A stretch of 64,000 nucleotides of DNA from Metabacillus schmidteae (GCF_903166545.1 NZ_CAESCH010000001.1:3042001-3106000), one strand, 5' to 3'; shown: positions 9,202 to 19,867, numbered from the stretch's first letter. A program made the numbers and translations. The notes: generated by a model not told the origin, from the sequence alone.

Positions 9202-10686
9202 ATGAGCCAATTAGTAGTTCAATTAAGAGAAAGAGTAGAAAAGTTTCTGAATGGAAAGAAGAAGCTCTTTATTAATGGAGAGTTTGTGGAGAGTGTTTCG
9301 CAAAAAACATTTGAGACTTATAACCCGGCTACAGGTGAAGTGCTAGCACATGTATTTGAAGCAGGTCGTGAGGACATTGATTTAGCTGTAAAAGCTGCTC
9401 GCAAAGCCTTTGATGAAGGTCCATGGTCTAAGATGGGAACTGCTGAGAGAAGCCGCTTAATGTACAAGCTGGCAGATTTAATGGAAGAACATAAAGATGA
9501 TTTAGCTCAATTAGAAACATTAGATAATGGTAAACCAATTAGAGAAACAACGAATGCTGATATTCCTTTAGCTATAGAACATATGCGTTATTACGCAGGC
9601 TGGACGACAAAGATCGTCGGTCAAACAATTCCAGTCAATGGACCGTATTTTAACTTTACCCGTCATGAGGCTGTTGGTGTAGTCGGACAAATTATCCCTT
9701 GGAACTTCCCATTATTAATGGCAATGTGGAAGCTGGGCGCTGCTTTGGCAACTGGCTGTACAGTTGTATTAAAGCCTGCCGAACAAACACCTTTATCTGC
9801 ATTATACTTAGCAGAATTAGCTCAAGAAGCTGGATTCCCGGCAGGAGTACTTAATATTGTTCCTGGTTTTGGTGAGACGGCAGGTCAGCCGCTTGTCGAC
9901 CATCCACAAGTAGATAAAATTGCCTTCACAGGATCAACTGAAGTTGGAAAATTAATTATGGAAAAGGCCGCTAAAACGCTAAAACGAGTCACACTTGAAT
10001 TAGGCGGAAAATCTCCGAACATCATTTTACCTGATGCTGACCTTACACAAGCCATTCCAGGTGCATTAAACGGGGTTATGTTTAACCAGGGGCAGGTTTG
10101 CTGTGCTGGATCCCGCGTATTCGTTCAAAAGAAACAATTCGATAATGTCGTGGCAGATATGGTGAGTCACGCAGAAAAAATCAAACAAGGATCAGGAATC
10201 CACGCTGATACAGAAATTGGTCCACTTGTTTCAACAGAACAACAAAACCGTGTATTAGGCTATATTGAAAAAGGTGTAAGTGAAGGTGCTGAACTATTAG
10301 TAGGTGGATCAAAACCGTATGAAGAAGGTTACTTCGTCTCTCCTACTATTTTCACAAATGTGAATGATGACATGACAATTGCGAAAGAAGAAATCTTTGG
10401 TCCTGTTATTTCAGCTATGCCTTATGATGATATAGATGATCTGATTGCTCGTGCAAATAATAGTGAGTATGGACTTGCTGCAGGAGTTTGGACAAGGGAT
10501 GTGGCAAAAGCCCACTATATTGCGGAAAACCTTCGTGCAGGAACAGTGTGGGTAAACTGCTACAATGTCTTTGATGCAGCATCACCATTTGGCGGTTACA
10601 AGCAATCGGGTATTGGCCGTGAAATGGGATCTTACGCATTGAACAACTACACTGAAGTTAAGAGCGTTTGGATTTCTAAGAAATAA
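9202..10686 (+). CDS. dhaS: NAD(P)-dependent aldehyde dehydrogenase DhaS
   Basis: A 494-aa class I aldehyde dehydrogenase very close to Bacillus DhaS along its whole length. It oxidises aldehydes to carboxylic acids in the cytosol. Visible motifs are GQIIPWNFP (cofactor binding), [20 protein letters not shown] (general-base Glu) and [12 protein letters not shown] (catalytic Cys near residue 300), then the C-terminal [16 protein letters not shown] segment. The start is the ATG at 9202 after GAGGAGG (9189-9195); the ATG five codons earlier overlaps that site. Monocistronic, with a cre-like site upstream and an antitoxin-type repeat 3' of it. Confidence 0.93.
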   Translation: MSQLVVQLRERVEKFLNGKKKLFINGEFVESVSQKTFETYNPATGEVLAHVFEAGREDIDLAVKAARKAFDEGPWSKMGTAERSRLMYKLADLMEEHKDDLAQLETLDNGKPIRETTNADIPLAIEHMRYYAGWTTKIVGQTIPVNGPYFNFTRHEAVGVVGQIIPWNFPLLMAMWKLGAALATGCTVVLKPAEQTPLSALYLAELAQEAGFPAGVLNIVPGFGETAGQPLVDHPQVDKIAFTGSTEVGKLIMEKAAKTLKRVTLELGGKSPNIILPDADLTQAIPGALNGVMFNQGQVCCAGSRVFVQKKQFDNVVADMVSHAEKIKQGSGIHADTEIGPLVSTEQQNRVLGYIEKGVSEGAELLVGGSKPYEEGYFVSPTIFTNVNDDMTIAKEEIFGPVISAMPYDDIDDLIARANNSEYGLAAGVWTRDVAKAHYIAENLRAGTVWVNCYNVFDAASPFGGYKQSGIGREMGSYALNNYTEVKSVWISKK

Positions 10687-10718
10687 CAACTGAATTTCTT
10701 GGCATCTCTAACACAATG

Positions 10719-10917
10719 ACTTTTCAACATAGATATCTTTGGTTATAATAATAGTAGATTTGAATAAACTAAAAAAAGACTGTTCGGTGCTGTAACACCA
10801 GACAGTCATACAATAGCAGGTTCCCTACAAGGGAGTCAGCGTTTTAAGGTAAAGGGCTCACCCTATTGAACTCCAACGCTCAAGGGTGGGTTTTTTTGTC
10901 TCCAAAAGATAAGATAG
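10719..10917 (+). ncRNA. Solo copy 1 of the type I antitoxin-like RNA element (toxin lost)
   Basis: This copy matches the antitoxin half of the locus at 16153-16330. It keeps a promoter (TTTTCA 10721-10726, 17-base spacer, TATAAT 10744-10749), the first hairpin (GACTGT...ACAGTC with an inner GGTG/CACC, about 10789-10806) and a strong terminator (CTCACCC...GGGTGGG plus seven T, about 10858-10897). On the minus strand 10898-10917 still reads like the toxin C-terminus (ILSFGDKK) but there is no start or toxin body. It could be an expressed orphan antitoxin. Confidence 0.6.
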
Positions 10918-11074
10918 TGGGTTAATCCTTTACCTCTTCCTTGCATATTTTACTAACTAGCTGCCAAAACACGTTGTTTTCTATATTTTTCGGTCCAAGC
11001 CTATTACAATTTTCATATTGAGGCTTTGAATTCCTTTATTTTTGGCATTAACCCTAATAATTTTTCAGAGGTAA

Positions 11075-11743
11075 CTAATTATTTTGTCGTTTGTTAACTT
11101 CAATGGTAATGAACTCTGGCAAATAGTTGGGAGTACATCCTTTTGATACCATTTCATCTTTGTAAAGACCCGTTTTCTCACCAAGTTTAATACAACGTGC
11201 GCGATTCTTTTCATCATAAACGCCTATCCAGCCTGCGGTGAAATTCATTGCCCATTGAACTTCCGGTTCTTCCTGCGTAATATTAGCTTCTAAAGCAGAT
11301 AGTAAGTCTGCGGTGTTATCAGGCGGTGTTTGTCCAGTCCATCTTAATCGCCCTTGATAATACCAGAAAGCTCTCCTTTGAAGAGCAGAAGGACTATTTT
11401 CCCATGACTCCATCAATGCAATTTTCTTCTTGTCTTTAGTGAGCTGATTAGCCATTAACCAATCCATTAAGTTATTTCGCTCAACAAAAGGATGAGTCTG
11501 CATATCCTTATCAAGCTTATTTAGCACATCTTGTGAAAGAAGTTTTTTATCCATAATTAAGATTGCTAATAGTCTGGGCAAAAACTCTTTGGTTGACCAA
11601 AGTTCCATAGCTAGTTCGTGATCTTTTTTAATGTCCTTCGCGATTTTTCGTAAGTCGCCTAGCTTAGTTTTACTATTGATCTGAGTTAGAATGTTTTCTG
11701 CTTTTGAAGAGTGTTTTATTTCTGTACCTTTATTTTCATTCAT
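11075..11743 (-). CDS. DNA alkylation repair protein (AlkD/HEAT-like)
   Basis: A 222-aa, helix-rich soluble protein matching the DNA alkylation repair family (COG4912), which removes alkylated purines by a HEAT-like fold. The stretches LGDLRKIAKDIKKDHELAMELW, limited here to KDIKKDHELAMELW, and SPSALQRRAFWYYQGRLRW fit the family repeats, with Trp and Arg residues placed as in DNA-contacting helices. It is a diverged member, so the substrate range is unknown. The start follows AAAGGAG. No partner genes; the 300 bp upstream (11744-12049) show no feature I can name. Confidence 0.75.
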   Translation of the reverse strand: MNENKGTEIKHSSKAENILTQINSKTKLGDLRKIAKDIKKDHELAMELWSTKEFLPRLLAILIMDKKLLSQDVLNKLDKDMQTHPFVERNNLMDWLMANQLTKDKKKIALMESWENSPSALQRRAFWYYQGRLRWTGQTPPDNTADLLSALEANITQEEPEVQWAMNFTAGWIGVYDEKNRARCIKLGEKTGLYKDEMVSKGCTPNYLPEFITIEVNKRQNN

Positions 11744-12049
11744 TTTATATAACTCCTTTATTAAAGCACTGTTTCATAATATGTACTTGACGGGATATAT
11801 CAAGAACTCAATTTCCGTTAAAAGTCTTAATTCAGTGGTGTGCCTCCAAAGTTAATATTGTAGTATATATCGTTTTAAAGCTATCTCCACCTATAATAGA
11901 GGAGCAACCATCTTTAATATAATAATAACCTTTACTTCCTTTTAATTAGATACGAGAAGAGCATTCCTTTTTAAAGAAACGACCCCGTTAGTTATACATA
12001 AGACTTACACAATAATTGCATATTATATAAATGATGTGACAATAAGTCA

Positions 12050-12337
12050 TTATTTCTTACCTTTTCGTTCTAAAAGTATAGGTGCTATATTTAGTAAGAT
12101 AGAAACAATTGTCAAAAACCATAATGCCCTTTTCATTCCAGGTACTACATCCATTAAAGCTGCCCAATCTTCCACTTCTACCCACACCGATACAAGACTG
12201 TATTCTGCACAAAGTGTTAATGCTGTAAATGATAATCCCATCGCCATAGCAATCTTATAATCCTTTCCTACTTTATACATATAAAGATTTATAAAAGTTG
12301 CTACTATTGCAATAACTCCAAATATCATGAATAACAT
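12050..12337 (-). CDS. Small three-helix membrane protein, unknown function
   Basis: A 95-aa hydrophobic protein with predicted membrane segments at about residues 2-20, 28-48 and 70-88 and a basic tail (LLERKGKK). The start ATG follows ATGGAGG. I do not recognise the family; it resembles small integral membrane proteins common in Bacillus. It stands alone. Confidence 0.6.
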   Translation of the reverse strand: MLFMIFGVIAIVATFINLYMYKVGKDYKIAMAMGLSFTALTLCAEYSLVSVWVEVEDWAALMDVVPGMKRALWFLTIVSILLNIAPILLERKGKK

Positions 12338-12614
12338 TACTAACCTCCATATTTTTTTATTTTTGTCGTGTAATAATACTAATGTGCATCATCTCAATTT
12401 TTTGCATTACTTTTTTATTAGACACTAATAGGTCAAATCTTATTTTATAGTAAATGATCCTCCTTTTGTGATTTCTTATTGAACAAACCTGCCACGTTTA
12501 GCTTAAGTACATTGTTTCACAAAGTCACCTAATAATCATCATATTATTGTGCGGTATTAGTTTACTGTGAAGTAATTGTGTAATACAGAACATAAGGGTT
12601 ACTCCGCAATCTCA

Positions 12615-12704
12615 GGGAAAACACGGGGAAGGATCTACTGTTTCCTTTCGAAAACTTTTTGAAACATACGAACCGTCCTGGTGTTTTCTGGTGTTTTCCT
12701 TTTC
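12615..12704. repeat. GGAAAACACCAG-type intergenic repeat with internal tandem copies
   Basis: GGAAAACAC at 12615-12623 pairs with GTGTTTTCC near 12696, and the minus strand reads GAAAACACCA twice in tandem followed by GGACGGTTC. This kind of AACCGTCC/GTGTTTTCC unit is a recurrent intergenic repeat in Bacillus genomes. The rest of 12338-12934 contains only the promoter noted below. Confidence 0.4.
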
Positions 12705-12874
12705 TTGTTCAGCGCAGCAAAATGAATCTGTTACTTTTATCCGTAAGAGTTGCGTAACCACTATTGGGCCTCAAACTAAACGGACAAAACTTAACCTTTT
12801 TCAGAGATGCTTTAAAATGGTTACTAAAAAAATACTGTTTTGATGATAAATAATTCAAGATTACAAAAAATCAT

Positions 12875-12903
12875 ACCCATTTTAAACGTTACCACATACC
12901 ATA
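12875..12903 (+). promoter_or_regulatory. Sigma-K-like promoter of the LysM gene
   Basis: CATACCATA at 12895-12903 fits the sigma-K -10 pattern CATAnnnTA exactly, and ACC at 12875-12877 lies 17 bases upstream where the short sigma-K -35 (mACm) is expected. The gene starts 32 bases after it. This points to late mother-cell expression during sporulation. Confidence 0.45.
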
Positions 12904-12934
12904 AATAAGGTTTCTACAATGTGAGGCAGTATTT

Positions 12935-13507
12935 ATGAATAGACAGAGAGCAAGAATACCAGGAAACTGTCCACAGGGGTTTTTGGGTCGGTATACCGTA
13001 ATACCAGGAGACACGTTTTATGCCATTGCACAGATGTTTAGAGTAAGAATAGAAGCACTTGCAGTCAACAATCCCCATATTCCAGATCCTAATGTATTAT
13101 TCCCCGGTGACATTCTCTGCGTTCCAGGTTTAATTCCTTACCCGTGTTGTACGTCTTTACAGCCCCGAGGGAGGGCACCATTCGGTACAGGCGGCGTAGC
13201 TTTTGTGAATTTTGGTCCAAGAGGAGGTCAGGCTGTAAGCATTATGGTAACCTTACCGCAACCTCAATTTTTCGGTGATTTTGACAAGTATACATGTGAA
13301 ATTCTTATTCCCGGGACTGGAACCTTTATAAACCAGTTATTTGCTACTCCCGAAGACCCACCTACTTGGTCATCCCGAATAGAACTTCCTACCGCTGCAG
13401 CCGTTACGCCAAACTCGCGAGTGTTAGTACGTCCTACTAATTCGTTGGCCGGCACTTCAGGTGCACCTGTCTTAGAAGGTATTATTCTTCTTTGGAATTG
13501 TCAATAA
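12935..13507 (+). CDS. LysM-domain protein, probable spore coat/cortex-associated protein
   Basis: A 190-aa protein without a signal peptide. One LysM domain (about residues 20-65) is clear from GRYTVIPGDTFYAIAQMF and NNPHIPDPNVLFPGDILCVPG; it binds glycan strands of peptidoglycan. The C-terminal 110 residues form an unrecognised beta-rich domain ending in LEGIILLWNC. Cysteines (CCTSL, WNCQ) could crosslink. A LysM protein without a secretion signal, behind a sigma-K-like promoter, suggests assembly on the forespore from the mother cell, as for SafA. The start follows GTGAGGC. Spore function is inferred. Confidence 0.72.
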   Translation: MNRQRARIPGNCPQGFLGRYTVIPGDTFYAIAQMFRVRIEALAVNNPHIPDPNVLFPGDILCVPGLIPYPCCTSLQPRGRAPFGTGGVAFVNFGPRGGQAVSIMVTLPQPQFFGDFDKYTCEILIPGTGTFINQLFATPEDPPTWSSRIELPTAAAVTPNSRVLVRPTNSLAGTSGAPVLEGIILLWNCQ

Positions 13508-13522
13508 AATCAATAGAAGCAA

Positions 13523-13565
13523 AAGGAGCTGTCCTTGGTCATGTGTGACTGAGAGGCAGCTCCTT
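13523..13565 (+). terminator. Stem-loop after the LysM gene
   Basis: AAGGAGCTG pairs perfectly with CAGCTCCTT; a second compact hairpin AAAAGCTGGTCCGCCAGCTTTT follows at about 13600-13621. Both probably end LysM transcription. Confidence 0.55.
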
Positions 13566-13976
13566 GCATTTGTTTTCAAAATGCAACAGGTCTCCGAAAA
13601 AAAGCTGGTCCGCCAGCTTTTGGATTAAAACTCTCAGAGAGAATTGAAATAAGGACAGGCGCACTAACTTTTCGCTTAATACACTCATTTCATTAGATAT
13701 AAATTCCTCGATCTTGTCCCAGTAAGAATATTACTTTCTTTTAAAATCCCAAGCCTTCCAGTGAGGGGACATAAAACCTTCTAAATATCCGCTCTAATTA
13801 ACGCAACACACTCAACGTGGTTTGAGTGGTGTTCGCAGACATAAGGATGTAGTAGTGTTTACCTTTTAAAGAAGTGTATTTAACGATTATCACCTTTTTA
13901 GAATATCTTTTTCTACTGAATAGTATAAAGTCTACAACGTAATAAAAGAGTTGTTCCACAATATAGCCCTAAAATG

Positions 13977-14014
13977 CAAAAAGAGCGGCAATTCCTTAAG
14001 ATTGGCGCCCTTTT
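13977..14014 (+). terminator. Orphan terminator-like hairpin in a gene-free stretch
   Basis: AAAAAGAGCGGCAAT pairs with ATTGGCGCCCTTTT around CCTTAA, followed by T-rich sequence. The 13508-14359 gap has no convincing gene; short open frames there lack ribosome binding sites. This hairpin has no obvious upstream gene and may mark a lost gene or a small RNA. Confidence 0.4.
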
Positions 14015-14319
14015 ACTTAAATTTAACCTAGTTCAATTGTGCATAGACATCTTTCACATATGAAAGGCTATATCCATTATTAAGTAAAACCTCTGTTACT
14101 TTTAAATTAAATTATAATGATGGATATGAAATTTTTCCTGTTTCTACTAGTTCCTTCAAACCTAAAAAAATATAATGCCAACCTACTTCATGGTCACTTT
14201 AATTTCTGTGTTTTTATTAGGATGTGTTTTAAATCCGAGAAGTGCTGTAATGATCTAATCAATACAAAAATGGCATCCTGTCTTAAGGGTGCCATTATAT
14301 ATGTGTTCTTTCCAATATA

Positions 14320-14350
14320 AAAATCAGCTCTGTCAACACAAAGCTGATTT
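14320..14350 (-). terminator. Terminator of the xylanase gene
   Basis: AAATCAGCT and AGCTGATTT form a perfect stem just after the xylanase stop; on the minus strand the hairpin is followed by TTATATTGG, so the T-run is short. Confidence 0.5.
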
Positions 14351-14359
14351 ACTTTACTC

Positions 14360-15610
<1,251 letters not shown>

Positions 15611-15897
15611 TTACAAAAAATTTGCAATCCACCCTCCTATTAATAGTTTGCTAGCAGATAAAGAATAAAAAGGCTTACTATAGTTTTCATTATTTATCTG
15701 CTAATTTTTATTACAGAGTTATTATATCAACCACTAGATTTTATCAATACCAAGAAACTAAATATCTTACTTTAATTTCTAAAGGAAATCGATTTCATAT
15801 AGATATAAAATATCCACTATTCTCAAAGAGGAAGGAGATTTCCATCGTTTCATGATGTTACCCCTATTACAACAAAAATTGAATGAAGGCAAAAAAA

Positions 15898-15931
15898 GGA
15901 CACGAGCCCGGTATTTAGCCTTGCTCGTGCC
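15898..15931 (+). terminator. Orphan terminator-like hairpin
   Basis: CACGAGC and GCTCGTG form a 7-bp stem followed by CTAATTTTTC. No supported gene precedes it; the 15581-16150 stretch otherwise holds only the xylanase promoter region with AAAAGGCTTAC twice (15604-15614, 15668-15678). Confidence 0.4.
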
Positions 15932-16152
15932 TAATTTTTCGAGTCCTACATATTGATGTGTAAATCCACATTTACTGACTGTATTGACAATCAACATGAC
16001 ATTTCCTTTATAGGCACCCAGACTAATTTCTTCTCCATTTGCTAGCTTTGTTTAAAATGAATATACTGACAAAGTTATCCTTCCCTTCATAAATTAAGTT
16101 CTAATTATTTTCATAAATTAGATCCTATTAGTTATTTATCTTATACAATAAC

Positions 16153-16330
16153 TTTCCAACACAGATATCTTTGGTTATAATAATAATAGTAGTTTGCATA
16201 AACTAAAAAAGACTGTTCAGTGTTATTACACCAAACAGTCATACAATAGCTTGATTCCCATCAAGGGGATCAGCGATTTTGGAAGATAACTCACCTATCG
16301 CCGGCAAAGCTCAAGGGTGGGTTATTTTTT
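16153..16330 (+). ncRNA. Antitoxin RNA of a type I toxin-antitoxin locus (predicted)
   Basis: A promoter (TTTCCA about 16153-16158, 17-base spacer, TATAAT 16176-16181) leads into a structured RNA: hairpin GACTGTT (16211-16217)/AACAGTC (16234-16240), a second hairpin GATTCCC/GGGGATC (about 16252-16271), and a rho-independent terminator AACTCACC (16288-16295)/GGTGGGTT (16316-16323) followed by ATTTTTT. The expected product is about 140 nt. It is convergent with the toxin gene and complementary to the whole 3' part of the toxin mRNA, as for SR4/bsrG-type pairs. The first hairpin, read on the minus strand, is followed by TTTTTT and would end the toxin mRNA. Confidence 0.65.
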
Positions 16331-16408
16331 GTCTCTAAAATCTATGATAGACAGTACCAAACTTGCAAATGCAATCATCAGCATTAACGTTTGAAATATT
16401 GTCAACAT
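16322..16408 (-). CDS. 28-aa hydrophobic type I toxin (putative holin-like toxin)
   Basis: The peptide is one membrane helix plus a short charged tail: it starts MLTIFQTLMLMIAFASLV and ends SIIDFRDKK. This is the typical pattern of Bacillus holin-like type I toxins (Q-LMLMIAF core, basic C-terminus), which insert in the membrane. The start at 16408 has a strong AAAGGGGGTG site; a nearer ATG at 16414 abuts that site. The Shine-Dalgarno GGGGG (complement of 16417-16421) can pair with CCCCC (complement of 16431-16435), hiding it. CTCAAGGGTGG in the mRNA leader (16454-16444) can also pair with CCACCCTTGAG in the 3' UTR (16320-16310), a long-range fold known in such toxins. Confidence 0.75.
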   Translation of the reverse strand: MLTIFQTLMLMIAFASLVLSIIDFRDKK

Positions 16409-16476
16409 AAGCATCACCCCCTTTCAATCCGGGGGAACGCCGACCACCCTTGAGTTTATCTAGCTATTGCAATTCT

Positions 16477-16482
16477 ATTATA
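16477..16482 (-). promoter_or_regulatory. Extended -10 promoter of the toxin gene
   Basis: On the minus strand TGTTATAAT gives an extended -10 (TG-n-TATAAT). The -35 is weak, as expected for an extended -10 promoter. The leader to the toxin start is about 65 nt. Confidence 0.5.
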
Positions 16483-16748
16483 ACACAAAACAGAACATAC
16501 GTTCCTATTTCGAAAAATCCTCTTCTTGTTATTTCTTTTTCTATCCTAATTTATCCGTACTGTCGCCCTTGAAACGTAATTGTACCGTCAATCTTATCGC
16601 AAGTAGCAAGTTTTTACTATCTTAATACATATCTTCTGAATCCTTTACAACATTTTAAGATTTTGCAAGAACTCTCTTAACTTAAGGACTTCAGCTTAGA
16701 GTAAAGACCCAAATTCCAACTGAAAAATTCTCAAAAAGAAGCAAGAAA

Positions 16749-16768
16749 AACCCTCCAAAGGGAGGGTT
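16749..16768 (-). terminator. Terminator of the DUF3100/amidohydrolase operon
   Basis: AACCCTCC and GGAGGGTT form a perfect 8-bp stem with a 4-base loop; on the minus strand TTTCTT follows. It lies 110 bp after the GntR stop. Confidence 0.75.
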
Positions 16769-16880
16769 CAGATTTATTAAAGTTCTTATAGTCATATTCA
16801 AATTTCCAATTATTAGCTTTAGAATATCCAATCCGAAAATCCTTTTTGTTTACAAGGTCCAAACTATATTTAGTCAGCTG

Positions 16881-17636
16881 TCAATGATGAGTAATCGTTC
16901 TACTCGCAGTGAATTTTATCAGCTCATGAACATAGTACTCTGTGTTAAGCATGACAGGAATCCCTTTGTCTGTATATTTTGTGATATCCAGTCGCAATAA
17001 AGGAGTGTTTTTTTCTAAATGTAGCATTTCTCCAATTTCATCATCAGCTACACTTGGGACAAGTTCCATTAAATCATTACTAAAGTAAAAATTATTATTT
17101 TCTTCAGCGAAGGAAAAGATGTCTTCTCCTACCTCTTGGTCAGTGAACGTTTTTTTGTTCATATAGATTCTTGGTATTCTGTTAATGCAGTAAACAGCCG
17201 GCTTATTGTCTGCACAAAACCGTTTTTTTACGATAAGTAATTCATCGCCGCGGTTTATGTTTAGAGCTTCTGCTTGTTCTTTAGTAGACTTTTCCCAGGA
17301 ATACGTAATGTTATCAATCAACACTTCGTAGCCGCAGTCTTTTATAAACTTCTTTAGTTCTCCGGCATGGTCAATTTTCTCAGTAAGCTTTCTTGCAAAA
17401 GTAGTAATCGTACTACTGCTTCCCTGGCTTCTTGTAATAAACCCTTCATTTTCGAGTACGGTAAGAGCTTCTCTGACCGTTAACCTGCTAATTCCCAGTT
17501 CCGCGGCTAAATGAGCTTCCGAGGGAAGTTTTTTTTGATCTGGATTATCCGATTCTAATATATATTTTTTCAAATATTCAATAGCTTGTTTAACAGCTGT
17601 TTGTTTATGTACCTTTGGGATATTTCGAAGAGACAT
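16881..17636 (-). CDS. GntR-family regulator, HutC/UTRA type
   Basis: A 251-aa regulator: winged helix (about residues 10-75, with LPSEAHLAAELGISRLTVRE as recognition region) and a UTRA ligand-binding domain (about 90-245, with VKKRFCADNKPAVYCINRIP and a C-terminal EYYVHELIKF). I start it at 17636 after AAGGATGG, not at the upstream in-frame codon at 17675. It is the last gene of the operon of the DUF3100 pair, amidohydrolase and TSUP exporter, so it likely senses their substrate and represses the operon; the palindrome at 21274-21288 is a candidate operator. Confidence 0.85.
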   Translation of the reverse strand: MSLRNIPKVHKQTAVKQAIEYLKKYILESDNPDQKKLPSEAHLAAELGISRLTVREALTVLENEGFITRSQGSSSTITTFARKLTEKIDHAGELKKFIKDCGYEVLIDNITYSWEKSTKEQAEALNINRGDELLIVKKRFCADNKPAVYCINRIPRIYMNKKTFTDQEVGEDIFSFAEENNNFYFSNDLMELVPSVADDEIGEMLHLEKNTPLLRLDITKYTDKGIPVMLNTEYYVHELIKFTASRTITHH

Positions 17637-17684
17637 TTTACCATCCTTATCCTTACTTTGATAAACTAAAAACAATACATCATG

Positions 17685-18464
17685 CTATATGAATAGCATG
17701 ATGATCATATAAGTTGATGATATCATCGTTAGCGCTGCAATGGAAATACTTAAGTGGTTTAATTTAACTTTATTTGAAAAAATTGAGCCTGTTATCGTTC
17801 CAATAATCTGCCCAATTATACTGGCAACTAACAATAGTGAGAAATTCTCCATATCCGAATATTGAAAATAACCAAATACAGAAGGGATGGCGATCACGAC
17901 AGAATTTAATAAACAGACTCCGACCGCTACTCTTATGCTTACTCCTAAATTAGAAAGCAACGGCACCAATAATATTGGACCTCCAGCCCCCGTTAACGAG
18001 CAGATAGCAGCCGAGATTAAACCGATAATAATGGTTGAAGTCTTACTTTCCAGTAGTTTGGAGGGTTTGTGAGCTTTAGCTGAAACGTTACGATTGCTCT
18101 TTTTACTTTTTAATAACAGTAAAACACCCGATATAAGAACGAAAAGATACAACAGGAGTTTGGCTGTATGATCAGGAATTAAACTATTAAGCTTTACTCC
18201 TATCAAAGCCCCGGGGATACTTCCAATACAAAGAAACGTAGCTAGCTTTACATCCATGTTCCCCGATTTCCAATAATAATAAGCGCCAATTAAGCCAGCC
18301 ACAGCAAATGAAAAAAAACTTAACGCAAGTGAATCCCTTAATGGCATATCTAAAAAACCTACAAAGATCAAAGGAAGAAGGAATCCCCCAATACTGGAGA
18401 TTCCTAGTAGTACTCCTACAAAAAAATTAGCAATCAAAATCATTACAAATAAATATGTCAGCAT
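17685..18464 (-). CDS. TauE/SafE (TSUP/DUF81) family membrane exporter
   Basis: A 259-aa protein with about eight hydrophobic helices in two repeats, including GISSIGGFLLPLIFVG and LTGAGGPILLVPLL, the paired glycine-rich signatures of this family. Members move sulfite, sulfoacetate or other small organic anions. I use the ATG at 18464 after GTGAGGG rather than the GTG four codons upstream. In the operon it lies between the deaminase and the regulator, so it may export an end product. Substrate unknown. Confidence 0.8.
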   Translation of the reverse strand: MLTYLFVMILIANFFVGVLLGISSIGGFLLPLIFVGFLDMPLRDSLALSFFSFAVAGLIGAYYYWKSGNMDVKLATFLCIGSIPGALIGVKLNSLIPDHTAKLLLYLFVLISGVLLLLKSKKSNRNVSAKAHKPSKLLESKTSTIIIGLISAAICSLTGAGGPILLVPLLSNLGVSIRVAVGVCLLNSVVIAIPSVFGYFQYSDMENFSLLLVASIIGQIIGTITGSIFSNKVKLNHLSISIAALTMISSTYMIIMLFI

Positions 18465-18520
18465 GTTAACCCTCACTTCTTTTCATTATTGCTTTTACCA
18501 TTTTAGGAGGTTTAAGCTGC

Positions 18521-19867
18521 CTAAATTCCAGCTCTGAGTGACATGCTTTCCATAGCCAATTTACTTTCAAACATAATTTTTTCTTCATCCAGTGTAAGTA
18601 CTTCCCGATTTTTCATAATGACTTGTCCATTTACAATCACATCGGATACATCTGTACTATTTACTGATTCTACCAAACTATTGACCAAATTATGTGTTGG
18701 TAGAATATGTGGCTGATCAATATTTATACCGATTAAATCTGCCTTTTTACCTGCTTCTATCGTACCAAAATTATCACCCTGCAACATGGACTTTGCGCCC
18801 CCTAATGTAGCTAGTTCTAATAATTTCTTTGCAGGCATGACCTTTGGATCGAAAATCGGTGTTCCCCAAAAAGCCCTCATTAACGATTTAAATGTTTTTA
18901 TTTCATCAAACACACTTAATCCGGAGTGTGCAGCGCCATCTGTCCCAATCCCGACACTAATCCCTTTTTGTAATAAGCTTGGGGTTTTTGGGATTCCCTT
19001 CCCCGCATTGCTTATTGGACAGTGAGCAACTTTTACATCGTAATGTTTAAGGATGTCAACTTCATTTTCGGAAAGAAGGATACTATGTGCACTCAGGAAA
19101 TTCAAATCCAGAACACCTAATGATTCGAGAAATTCAAAAGGTCTCTTCTGGAAATTCTCCAAACAAAAGCTAATTTCATTTGGATATTCATTCATATGTG
19201 CTTGAACACCCGTATTTAGTTCTTTTGCTTTTTCAAATACTTTTGTAATCAAGCTTGGGGTACATGAAATGATCGAACGAAGAGAAAACCAAACGTTTAG
19301 TCTTCCATCTCCTAAACCATGAAACTCATTAAATAACTGAGTGTTCCTTTTTAGTAACTCCTCTTCTGTTGATTTCATGTTTTCGGGAATTTGGTTTCCT
19401 GCATTCATCGTTGAGCAGGTAATCGTGCCTCTTAGTCCGGATTGTATCGCCGTTTCCGCAACTTTATGCATAAAAGTACCACCCGCATCTACAAAGGCAG
19501 TTGTTCCGCTCTTAATCATATCTAAGCAGCTTAGTTGTGCACTTATATGCACATCCTCTTCTCTTAGGTTGCTTTCAAACGGAACCATAATGCGAGTCCA
19601 AATCATTGGATATTCGTCAGCAATTCTCCCTCTTAATAGTTGCTGGCATGTATGCATATGCGCATCTACAAAACCAGGCATGAATAGCTTTCCTTTACCA
19701 TCGATAGATGACATTGATTGATAGGTTTTACCAATAACAGAAGCATCATCCACGGCTAAAATTGTACTGTCTTTAATGACAATCGACTGTTTATGTTTTA
19801 TTTCAAAATCAGCTGTTAAGATGGAACAGTCTTTAATCATTAAATCAATTTCGGTTAATTTTTTCAT
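18521..19867 (-). CDS. Amidohydrolase / deaminase (MtaD/SsnA/TrzA type)
   Basis: A 448-aa metal-dependent hydrolase of the cyclic-amine deaminase group. Metal-site motifs are visible in order: PGFVDAHMH (HxH), QAHMNEYPNE (His and Glu), LSAHSILLSENE (His) and GIGTDGAAHSG (Asp), with an N-terminal and C-terminal beta-sandwich. Relatives deaminate or dechlorinate purines, pterins, triazines or thioadenosine. Start at 19867 after AGAGG, nine bases upstream; TTG at 19876 is too close. It follows the two DUF3100-linked transport genes, so it probably acts on the substrate they import. The specific substrate cannot be named. Confidence 0.85.
   Translation of the reverse strand: MKKLTEIDLMIKDCSILTADFEIKHKQSIVIKDSTILAVDDASVIGKTYQSMSSIDGKGKLFMPGFVDAHMHTCQQLLRGRIADEYPMIWTRIMVPFESNLREEDVHISAQLSCLDMIKSGTTAFVDAGGTFMHKVAETAIQSGLRGTITCSTMNAGNQIPENMKSTEEELLKRNTQLFNEFHGLGDGRLNVWFSLRSIISCTPSLITKVFEKAKELNTGVQAHMNEYPNEISFCLENFQKRPFEFLESLGVLDLNFLSAHSILLSENEVDILKHYDVKVAHCPISNAGKGIPKTPSLLQKGISVGIGTDGAAHSGLSVFDEIKTFKSLMRAFWGTPIFDPKVMPAKKLLELATLGGAKSMLQGDNFGTIEAGKKADLIGINIDQPHILPTHNLVNSLVESVNSTDVSDVIVNGQVIMKNREVLTLDEEKIMFESKLAMESMSLRAGI

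Noticed and set aside
14117..14320. A 67-codon open frame in the gene-free stretch before the xylanase
   Set aside because: It lacks a convincing ribosome binding site, overlaps hairpins and shows no protein-like pattern.
15779..15997. A 72-codon minus-strand frame upstream of the xylanase
   Set aside because: It overlaps an orphan terminator hairpin and has no plausible start signal or family pattern.
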